In this document: one piece after another, positions 1 to 6,872 of the stretch
How positions within the stretch are numbered: position 1 is the first letter of the stretch
Layout: every line of letters starts with the position of its first letter
Source of the DNA: CAZVCJ01 sp964625745
GTDB taxonomy: Bacteria; Chloroflexota; Anaerolineae; VGOG01
Assembly (NCBI GenBank): GCA_964625745.1
Contig: CAZVCJ010000171.1
Span: 1 to 8,610, forward strand
DNA: 8,610 bases
Direction of reading: 5' to 3'
The notes under the pieces: generated by a model
What the model saw: the letters and a program-made list of their open reading frames with translations, nothing else
What the model was told of the DNA's origin: nothing
The model's database searches: none
Made by a program: the position numbers and the translations under genes

Positions 1-183
1 CAACTGGGCGGATTGCGTTCCACCAACGGCGACGCCCGCGTGATCGAGTAGGGTGGCGTGCACATTCTCCACGCCGCTGGCGCTGTCCGCCACTGCGCCG
101 GTCATCGTCACGCCGCCGCCAGAGGCGGGCAAGACGCTGGTCGTTAGGGCGCTGTCGAGCGAGAGGCTCGGCGGGGTGCTATC
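1..183 (-). other. Bacterial Ig-like domain 2 (cut by window edge)
   Basis: Segment C residues 861-921. It begins at the shared DSTPPSLSLDS boundary and continues with GGGVTMTGAVADSASGVENV and a HATLLDHAGVAVGG strand. The frame is open at position 1, so the domain and the rest of the protein continue to the left of the window. Confidence 0.75.
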
Positions 184-2763
184 CACACTGAAGGTAGCGC
201 TGCTGACATCTGAAACGTTGCCCACCCTGTCGGTAGCGCGGACGTCAATAGTGTACGCCCCCGTTGTGGTGGTGATGGCAAACGTCCAGGCCGCCTCATC
301 CTGGGTAGCGACCTGCCAGGCGCCGCTCTGGCCGGCACCGGTGATCCGGTACTCGACCAGCGCCACGCCGGAGGTCTGGTCGGTGGCTGCGATGGCCATC
401 ACCTGGCCCTGTACCGGCCCGATGTAGACATTCGAATAGTCCAGGTGCGCTACCGGCTTGTCTGCGTCCACGGTGAGGGTGTGACCGGCGGTGGTATCGA
501 ACCAGTTCACCTGGTACTCGTACAGCGCTTTTGCCTCAACTTCTGTCAGCGCACTAGCGTAGATGGCCACCTCGTCCATCTGGCCGCTGAAGGCAGTATG
601 AGTAAAATATACATCCTGACTTGAAAAATTGCCTATCTCAACGGGAGAATCGTTTTTGCAGATACCTCCCGCCCTGGCCCAGTCCGGCGGTACGACAGTG
701 TTATCCAACGAGCCATTGAGGTACAGACGCGCCTTTTCACCATCGTACGTTGCCAGGACGTGGTTCCATTGGTTTGGAAACAAGGGTTTATTGCTCACCA
801 GATTCATCAGCGGGTCAAGGCATCTCCCGTCAGATCCACGGGTACCGGCCATTAATGTTACCCTCATCGAATTGGGCTCAATGGACAACATGTAGTTTTT
901 GTTCTGGGACTGGTATGTCCAATATGGATAATCGTGGACGCCTTTTGTGAGCAGCGGCTGCCGGTTCGGCTTGACATGGATCGGTTGGACCCACAGGCTG
1001 ATGGTGAAGGCATCCAGGTCCAAGGCACTGTGATCAGGAATGGTGATGATGTCATCCTGCCCATCGAAAGAGATGGCCTCTCGTACCGGCCCTTTGACGC
1101 CCGCCTTGGGGCAAGTCGAGCCGGTGCAACCCGCAGAATTGCCTAACTGTGAGGAATCTGTAAAGCTGGTGGCGCCCAGTTTTTCGTCCAGGTGCAGGTT
1201 GAGCATAGGCACCTCGGCCATCAACGCGGCGATCTCTTGCTGGGAGAGAGCCTTCCTGTGAACCGTCACGTGGTCAATCAACCCGTAGAAATTTCCCCCC
1301 CCAACGTGGTCGCTCCCGACAGTCGTTTTACCCGCCGGGACATTCGGGGCCGGATTGCCGGTGACGGCCAACGCGACGCCGTTCAGGTAGAGCTTCCACA
1401 CGCCATTCTCTCGGACTGCCGCGACGTGCTGCCAGGTGTTGGCGGTCAGTCGTGTGGTGGATTCGACCCAACCGACGCCGCCGTTGAGGACCTTGAGCGT
1501 GCCATCCGCCGCGAGGAACAAGCCGTACCCGTTGTAAGCGGTGTTCCCGTTGTTGACGATGATCTGGTTGCGGCCGTTCGACCCGGCCCACTTGACCCAC
1601 GCGGCCAGCGCAACATTGTCGGTGGCATCGGTGACCTGCTGGACCGCCACGTAATCATTCACCCCGTCAAAGCGGGCGGCCTGGTTAGAGCGCCCCGGCA
1701 GGCCGGTGTCGGGACAGCTAGAGCCAGAGCAAACCCCGACGAGATTGTTGCCGGAGCTATCGCTCAGGCTCTGAGAACCGGGCGGTTCGTCAAAGCGTAT
1801 CTCCAGCGCGCGCGTAGCTCCTGTGTACAGGTCCTTCACTTCATCATCGCTGAGTGCATAGCGATAAATGCGCACGTCGTCCAGACCGCCCATGAAGGGG
1901 ATAGAGTAGGAGGACAGTTGAAGAGAATAGGTGTGATCGCTGATTTTGCTATCCAATCTGTAAACAGCCGTTTTGCAAGCCTGCTGGCTATCGCCGTACC
2001 AGCCAGGCTGGCTGTAGATGGTGACGCACGTGTTCACAGCCTCCAGAGAAGAACCTTTAGTACAATCTGAGGCGCACTCCGAAGACAGGGTATTAACCAC
2101 GTCCACGGCAAAACTCTTGGCCCATCCGCCGTAGCCTGCGTGTTCATAGAGTATAGCCCTTCGCGGGGGCGCCGACCGGCCAATGAACAACTTGGCACCA
2201 GATTCGACGGCCACTGGCGGCCCCACGTCATCCGGGAAGGTATGCGTCTCCTGAGGCACGCCACTGACGTAGATCCTGTAGGTCGGGTGATCGTACGTAA
2301 TGACCACGTAGTTCCATTGGTCCTTGGTGACGATAAAGTCGGTCATAAAGGAACGCCAGGCTGCTCCGTCACCGAAGCCCACCTCGAGCTTTCTCCTGCC
2401 CATGAGATTATCGCCGCCTCGGGGAACGCTAACCAACCGTACTGACGGATAGGCATCCTTTTCCTCATCGTTCCAGCCGAGGATGCCATAACGATATGGC
2501 TCCGGGTTTTCGCCAGAGATCCCTTCCCGCCTATAGATGCCCTCTTGAGGGTAGATCCAGAAGGCCTGGGTGAACTGCCCGCCGCTTAGATCCAGGCTGT
2601 CATTCATGGAAGCCTGGAGCACGTTCCAGAAATGCTCTTGGTCGAAGGTCGCTTTTCCACCCAAAACCCCGCCATCCGCGTCAATCGTGGGACACTGGCC
2701 CTGGAAACAGGTGACATCTTGCCCATACGGGGAAGCATCGAGATAGTCGCCATCAAGTTTGAG
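1..2763 (-). CDS. Giant surface protein, C-terminal segment C: three LamG domains and Ig-like repeats (partial at both ends)
   Basis: A 921-codon frame with no stop from the gap edge (CTC at 2763) to position 1. I checked the phase at landmarks near 2709, 2160, 1809, 1653, 1068, 471 and 243, and all agree. Order by residue: LamG 1 (1-313) with a crystallin-like insert (202-288); LamG 2 (319-518); LamG 3 (520-752); Ig-like 1 (759-860); Ig-like 2 (861 onward, cut by the edge). LamG hallmarks recur in each copy: a strand of the type FT-x-x-x-WV, W-x-(Y/H)-V followed by (L/I)Y(L/V)(N/S)G, and a closing G-x-(I/M/L)D-x-V-x-(I/V) then AL(S/T)-x-x-E helix. LamG domains in secreted bacterial proteins usually bind glycans or other surface ligands. 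Joining to segment B is inferred from strand, style and abutting the same gap. The C-terminus is not in the window. Confidence 0.88.
184..489 (-). other. Bacterial Ig-like domain 1
   Basis: Segment C residues 759-860. Strands: TLTVDADKPVAHL, GQVMAIAATDQTSGVALVEY, WQVATQDEAAWTFAI, and GAYTIDVRATDRVGNVS, then ATFSVDSTPPS, the standard end of an Ig/HYR-type repeat. ATD-x-x-SGVA-x-VEY is the hallmark of the "Ig-like with D-x-SG" repeats found in bacterial surface proteins. It acts as a spacer. Confidence 0.8.
508..1206 (-). other. LamG/concanavalin-like domain 3
   Basis: Segment C residues 520-752. Starts MLNLHLDEKLGATSFTDSS, then GCTGSTCPKAG, AISFDGQDDIITIPD, FTISLWVQP, QWNHVLATYDGEKARLYLNG, and closes GQMDEVAIYASALTEVEA. 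It is about 30 residues longer than LamG 2, owing to a long loop carrying KGVHDYPYWTYQSQNKNY and a Cys pair (C in GRCLDP and GGICKN). Confidence 0.93.
1210..1809 (-). other. LamG/concanavalin-like domain 2
   Basis: Segment C residues 319-518. Starts ALEIRFDEPPGSQSLSDSSG, then VCSGSSCPDTG, AARFDGVNDYVAV, VALAAWVKW, NTWQHVAAVRENGVWKLYLNG, and closes GLIDHVTVHRKALSQQEIAAL. This is a full-length canonical bacterial LamG (about 200 residues). It follows LamG 1 with a short linker. Confidence 0.93.
1822..2763 (-). other. LamG/concanavalin-like domain 1 (with nested insert)
   Basis: Segment C residues 1-313. LamG landmarks: CFQGQCP, the GGQFTQAFWIYPQ strand, QWNYVVITYDHPTYRIYVSG, KLFIGRS, then, after a nested insert (202-288), MGGLDDVRIYRYALSDDEV and KDLYTG. 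At over 310 residues it is about 100 residues longer than the two following copies. The excess is mostly the crystallin-like insert, plus a longer loop near YRREGISGENPEPYRY. Confidence 0.85.
1900..2160 (-). other. Beta/gamma-crystallin-like insert inside LamG domain 1
   Basis: Segment C residues 202-288. Two half-motifs of the type Y-x-x-x-G-(Y/W)-x-G occur: ILYEHAGYGGWAKSF and, about 40 residues on, VTIYSQPGWYGDSQQ. This resembles the Greek-key motif of microbial beta/gamma-crystallins (and the related I36 inhibitor fold), where Y-E-x-x-x-(Y/F)-x-G folds into the calcium-binding corner. Between them lies a Cys-rich stretch (ECASDC, then C before VTIY, and QQAC). It sits exactly before the last LamG strand (MGGLDDV), so the LamG domain is split around it. 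Confidence 0.55.
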
Positions 2764-2863
2764 NNNNNNNNNNNNNNNNNNNNNNNNNNNNNNNNNNNNN
2801 NNNNNNNNNNNNNNNNNNNNNNNNNNNNNNNNNNNNNNNNNNNNNNNNNNNNNNNNNNNNNNN
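2764..2863. other. Scaffold gap, exactly 100 N
   Basis: The run is exactly 100 Ns, which is the conventional length for an unknown-size gap. The frames on either side differ by two, so the true missing length cannot be 100 unless there is also an indel. The missing piece probably holds the start of LamG domain 1, since segment C opens within that domain (LKLDGDYLDA), and perhaps further modules. Confidence 0.95.
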
Positions 2864-5800
2864 AGCGCTCGTCGGCGGCTCCCCACAGGTTGGCGATCTC
2901 CGCGCCAGCCCGGTTGGTCAGGCTGACTGCCTGGGTTGCGGCGGTGCTGATCACCGTCACTCGCCCGTTGATGGTCGCCGTTTGGCGGGGGGCCAGGGTA
3001 TAGACCCTGGGCTCGACGTCTTCGTTCTGAACTGCCACAGGAAAGTCAACCTCCAGCAGACCCAGGGCGTGCCGGTTGCGCAGTTGGTTTTCGATGCTAG
3101 CGGTATAAGTGATGGTTTGTCCGGGGGCCACGTAGCCGTCGGAGGGACCGAGGCCGGTCACCTGCCGCGTCCCGGACGGGGCGCTTCCGAGCGTCCAATG
3201 CAGCGTGATTTGGGTGCCATCGTAGTAGGGATCGTAGATGCCCTTGGTGTCCTTGAATTGATGACTGCCGCTGGCACTCACCTGGATGCTGCCTAACGAG
3301 TCATCAGGATCCTCCCAATAGGAGGCAGAGTCAATTTCCACCACCTCAATGCGGATGGCCGGCTCGCAGACATCGCGGACAATGCTGAGGGGTTGCGTCT
3401 GTCCAGCCAACACGCCTGTCTGCCTGTACACGCTTCCCCCGTTGACGCGAATCTCGATCTCGGCTGCATAGTCCTGCGCCGGAATCGGCCACATGGACAT
3501 CGGAGGTAAATCCGCATAGACATCCCGCACCGCATCGGCGGTGAAACTGGTGAGCGTGAGCCGGGCGCAGGGGACGGTCTGCAGCTGAATCTCCTCAACC
3601 TGGGAGGAAATGGTCAAGACGTCGGCCTCTGACATGACCTGGGGGTTAAATCCGTACACCTCTTCCTTCTTGTCCAGGATGCCGTCGCCGTCCGTGTCGG
3701 GATTGAGCGGGTCGGAAGTAACCCAGGTCTGCAAAGGTTGGCCCTGGGAATCATAGCCATATACAAAGCCCCAGCCGTCAATTTCCTCTTTGTCAGCCAG
3801 GCCGTCGCCATCCGTGTCGGCCTGGAAAGGATCGCTGTGGTAGAACAGTTCCCAATAGTCGGTCAACCCATCGCCGTCCGGGTCACGGTCAAGAGGGTCG
3901 GTGCCGTTGCGGATTTCGTAAAAATCGGACAGGCCATCGTGATCAGTATCGGCCGTGCCGTCGTGGGGGTCATTGCCGCCGTAGGCTTTGCTGCGCAGGG
4001 CGTCGCCGTCGGCGTCGCACAGCGTGGGGAAGTCACTGTCCCAGGCCAGGGCGTAGCTGTCGTTGCCCCGGCTGGCCAGGGTGTAAAACTCGTCCAGCGT
4101 GGCCGGGAAGATATCGAACGTGAGGTAATCCCCCAGCGGCGTGTGCAGCGTGTCCCCCTGATCGCGCAAGTAGCAGACTGGGATCCAGAAAAAGGGTATC
4201 AAGAAACACTCCTGGACGTTGATCTTGTACCCTTCCGTCAGGTAGAGCTTGATTTGTTCGTTGATGCCGATCTGCGCGAACAAGTAGGTGTACTCAAGGT
4301 CCTTTTCCCTCGTGGCTACGCCGCCGTTCTGGCCCGCACCCCAATAGCTGTGAACCGAGCTGGTGCTGAGGCTGCCGTGAATATCCTGCTCAGTGGGCAA
4401 TATCTGGTAGGCAAAGTCCGACTGCTCGATGTAGTCATCATCGAGATAGTGCCAGGCGTAGATGGCACCCAGGGCTGAGTTGGGCTGGTTCCGGAAGAGA
4501 GTGCTGGTGACGTGGAGCTTGACCTGCAGCCGGTTACCCTGCTGAAAGCCGTCGTCCGCCTGCAGGGCCAATCTGAGATCACTGGTGCTCAGTCGTCCCT
4601 CATGCCGCAAATCTACCAACGGATTGTGGCTGTAGATCAAGAACTGCACCAGCTTGGCCAGGGAGCCGCTGATGCCGGAGCAGACGTAGCTCTCGACGCC
4701 ACCGGACTGGCCCGCGTCGGCGATCTTGCACACCCAGCCAATGAGGGCGTCAATCGCAACGACCAGGGCCACAATGAGGGTGCCGATAGGGACAATCGAG
4801 GCGATGGCAAACATGATGGCATCTACGATGAGCTCGGCTACCAACGCCGCGAACGCCTCGTCGAAAGCAAGCGAGCCGAACCGCGCCCCGCTGGCGATCA
4901 TCTGGTACGTGAAGAGGCCGGTTGTTACCACCACCGTCACCACCATAGAGATCACCGCCGCCGTGCGCGCAGCTTTGTTGACAGTTTGTGCGGCATTCAT
5001 AACGGATTCGGCCAGAGATGCCTTGTTTACTATCTTGCCGCCCTGGCTGATCGCCCTGGCAGCATCTACGACGGCTTTAACTGACAGCGCAGAGAAGGCC
5101 GCGTGCAGGGCATGGTCGGCCACCGCTCCCCCTATCTCGGGGGTGGCGATAAGCAAGGCTGTCACCGTCCCTGCCACGGCCAGGGCGCCAAAGATGAGTA
5201 GGCCTTGCTTTACCCTGGTAGAGGGCCAGAAGGATCTCAGTTTCTGCATCGCCCGCCCTTGGGCGCCGCGCATGAAGTCATTCACTTTCTCGCCTGTTGT
5301 GCGCCCGTACACTTGAATGTTGCCCCGCATAACGTACCAGGCGAATACAGCATCTCCGGCAGCGATCTGCTTGACACCGGCCTCGGCCAGATCCCTGACG
5401 ATCCAACCCGCAGTGAAGCCCCGCTGAGTTTTCGCCTCCAGGGTCTCATCGGAGGACGGATCCCCAGGACTAAGAGGCTGGCCTGCGATTTCAACAATCG
5501 TGCCGGCGCCGTGGAAAAGGGAGAGATAGAAGGATTGGGCCAGGAGGGTGCGCCCGGCGTTGATCTCAGGGCGGTCGTCTGAATACTGCTCCTGGAACAC
5601 CCGGTCGAAGACGGCGTCCATGTGTTCCCAATAATCGCCGATGGGGTAGGCTTCCCATGCCTGGGCGTCTGCATCATAGCGATAGGGAGCCCAGTTCAGA
5701 CCGGCCAACACCTGTTCTGTGACTTTTGTGGGATCGAGGTTGATCGTGAGGCTGTTGCTGGCATAAACGCCTTTGGTAGCGGTGCTCACGCCCGCCTCGA

Positions 5801-6872
5801 TGACGGACGCCGTGTCCAGGCCGATGGCGCGATACCGCTCCTCGCGCACAAACAGCAGGGTGGGGCTCTCCACCAGGGGAGTGGCGCCGCTCATAAACTC
5901 GTCGTTCAAGATCTGCTTGGTATATGTCATCGGGATCGTGGCCAGTCCGCTCTGGTCAGGAAAGGTGAACGTTCTGACCTCCGTGGCCCCCAGAGGAATG
6001 CCCCACCGCTCAGTAGAGGTGGCGTTGCTGGTGATCGCGAAGCGGCGCGCGATTTCGTCCACGCTCAAGTCCCGCCGCCCGGCCAGGAAAGTGTCTTCCA
6101 GGACATCGGCCAGCTTCCACAGACTGGCCGCGTAATCGGGATTGCGCCCGTCGTAGTTCGGGTTCTCAAAGATAACGCCTACCTTCAATCCGTCATCTTC
6201 CCGCACGCTGAGGCCGGTCAGATACCAGTCGTCGTAATACCTGTGAATGACGCCTTCGGTTGTCACCCAGTTGTTCGTGTCCTGACACCACAGGTCATAG
6301 GCGTTGCTGTCCGTCTTCTTGACCGTTGCCCCCGGTTGCGTGGGATGGGGGAACTGGTCGGGCATGTCGCTCGTATCGCACGTGTCCCTCATACCCTGGA
6401 GCAGCCAGGTCACACGGATCTGTTGGGGCAGGCCCAAAGCGGTACCGGTCGGCCGGTACAACATACGCGCCGCAAAGGCAACGGGGCTGTCGCCGGTCTG
6501 GTCGCGCACCAGATTGAGGGGGACGTACACCGCCAGGGCGCCTGTCGGGTCCTTCACCCGCACCGAGATGCCATATTTGCGGGTTTCGGCCTCGTCGAGC
6601 CAACTATCCAGCCAGGTGTTCAGTCTCTCGGTATCGCTGATGATATTGGTCCCGGTCAGTGCTGGCAAGTTGGGCTTGGTGGTGACTCCCGCTTTGACAG
6701 GCAGTCCGCCGAATTCGTGGGGGTCGGCCGGGACGGTGATCTCCAGCATGGGCACCAGGCGCATATCGCCGTTGGCCAATTTGCCGCTGCTGCCCAGGGT
6801 ATCGTCAAAGACGCGCCGTTGTTGGCCCTGGCGGTCGCCGCTGGGCCAGTCCAGCACGTTGAGGGTGTACAC
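2864..6872 (-). CDS. Giant surface protein, middle segment B (continues A after frameshift; runs into scaffold gap)
   Basis: 1336 clean codons from the frameshift point to the Ns. The GTG at 6872 is not a credible start: the upstream bases (CCACCCACCT on the coding strand) contain no Shine-Dalgarno, there is no signal peptide, and the first residues (VYTLNVLDWPSGD) complete the beta domain begun in segment A. Order by residue: beta-rich then mixed alpha/beta region of unknown function (1-410); helical region (410-550); hydrophobic helices at 557-577, 637-659, 674-693 and 695-716; unrecognised domain (717-949) with a hydrophobic Cys-flanked patch near 889-902; TSP3 repeats (950-1076); C2-like beta domain (about 1090-1230); CARDB/DUF11-like beta-sandwich (1238-1331). 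Reading on through the Ns gives an unrelated Met/Arg/Ser-rich tail down to 2604, which is an artefact of the arbitrary gap length. Likely a surface or membrane protein; no enzyme signature is visible. Confidence 0.9.
2880..3161 (-). other. CARDB/DUF11-like beta-sandwich
   Basis: Segment B residues 1238-1331. The pattern G-x-x-V-x-P-G-x-x-I-x-Y-T-x-x-I-x-N (here GYVAPGQTITYTASIENQ), followed by LLEVDFPVAV and YTLAPRQTATINGRVTV, is the usual signature of DUF11/CARDB-type seven-strand domains that act as spacers or adhesins on bacterial surfaces. It ends SLTNRAGAEIANLWG, a few codons from the gap. Confidence 0.65.
3183..3605 (-). other. Beta-rich domain, possibly C2-like
   Basis: Segment B residues about 1090-1230. 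Strands: CARLTLTSFTADAV, EIEIRVNGGSVYRQTG, AIRIEVVEIDSASYWEDPDD, SLGSIQVSASGSHQF, TQITLHWTLGS. The string of a strand ending in V-x-E-x-D, an acidic loop with D-P-D-D, then S-L-G-S-I is reminiscent of the calcium loop and following strand of C2-type sandwiches. This is a pattern resemblance only; another beta-sandwich class is possible. Confidence 0.35.
3645..4025 (-). other. TSP3 calcium-binding repeat block 2
   Basis: Segment B residues 950-1076. Acidic loops: CDADGDALRS (weak), ADTDHDGLSDFYEIRNGTDP, RDPDGDGLTDYWELFYHSDP, ADTDGDGLADKEEIDGWG, and PDTDGDGILDKKEEVYGFNP. Spacing and the (S/T)DP turn after each helix are typical of bacterial TSP3 arrays. The units are closer to consensus than those in block 1. 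The block forms a second rigid calcium-dependent stalk ahead of the beta-sandwich and LamG modules. Confidence 0.92.
4026..4724 (-). other. Unrecognised domain between hydrophobic cluster and TSP3 block 2
   Basis: Segment B residues 717-949. It opens with a Cys-containing, Gly/Ser-rich loop (C715, C731), then strands (LSTSDLRLALQADDG, RLQVKLHVTSTLF), an aromatic-rich stretch (IYAWHYLDDDYIEQSDFAYQILP), a region of LYLTEGYKINVQ, and a short hydrophobic patch flanked by cysteines (CFLIPFFWIPVC, 889-900). It ends with an alternating stretch (GDYLTFDIFPATLDEFYTLA) leading into the calcium repeats. No family recognised; beta-rich, probably extracellular. Confidence 0.5.
4725..5204 (-). other. Central hydrophobic cluster, about four transmembrane helices
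   Basis: Segment B residues 557-716. Hydrophobic stretches are LLIFGALAVAGTVTALLIA, AAVISMVVTVVVTTGLFTY, and a 40-residue double stretch hinged at VPIG (AELIVDAIMFAIASI, then LIVALVVAIDALIGWV). Between the first and second lie Ala/Lys-rich amphipathic helices (578-636). The basic RVKQ before the first helix favours a cytoplasmic start for that segment, but that would conflict with an outside TSP3 block 1 unless the 555-residue region or the helix count differs, so topology is unsettled. Hydrophobic helices in the middle of a giant surface protein are unusual. Confidence 0.7.
5207..6869 (-). other. Large unrecognised region between TSP3 block 1 and the hydrophobic cluster
   Basis: About 555 residues of segment B, which I do not recognise. 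Residues 1-60 are strand-rich and complete a beta domain (LNVLDWPSGD, GDMRLVPMLEITVP). Residues 80-160 include WLDSWLDEAETRKYGISVRV and YVPLNLVRDQ. Residues 160-240 contain two Cys pairs and Trp/Tyr-rich loops (HRYYDDWYLTGLSVREDDG). Residues 245-290 look helical (LADVLEDTFLAGRRDLSVDEIARRF), and 330-390 carry strands. Residues 413-550 are helical and end in a basic stretch (RSFWPSTRVKQ) just before the first hydrophobic helix. No catalytic motif was found. Confidence 0.6.

Noticed and set aside
144..338. Small minus-strand frame at 144-338, and those at 1328-1600, 1446-1658, 3293-3598, 4316-4582, 4637-4822, 5282-5677 and 7644-7958
   Set aside because: All are alternate frames within segments A-C, with Arg/Pro/Ser-rich shadow composition and no motif.
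1192..2070. Plus-strand 292-codon open frame
   Set aside because: It lies wholly opposite LamG domains 1 and 2, which have clear family motifs on the minus strand. No recognisable protein features.
2604..2763. C-terminal tail and stop of segment B beyond the Ns
   Set aside because: Out of phase with the LamG frame. The residues are unrelated to any domain and depend on the arbitrary 100-N gap length.
6870..6872. GTG at 6872 as a genuine gene start
   Set aside because: No Shine-Dalgarno or signal peptide, and the protein sense continues directly from segment A when one base is restored.
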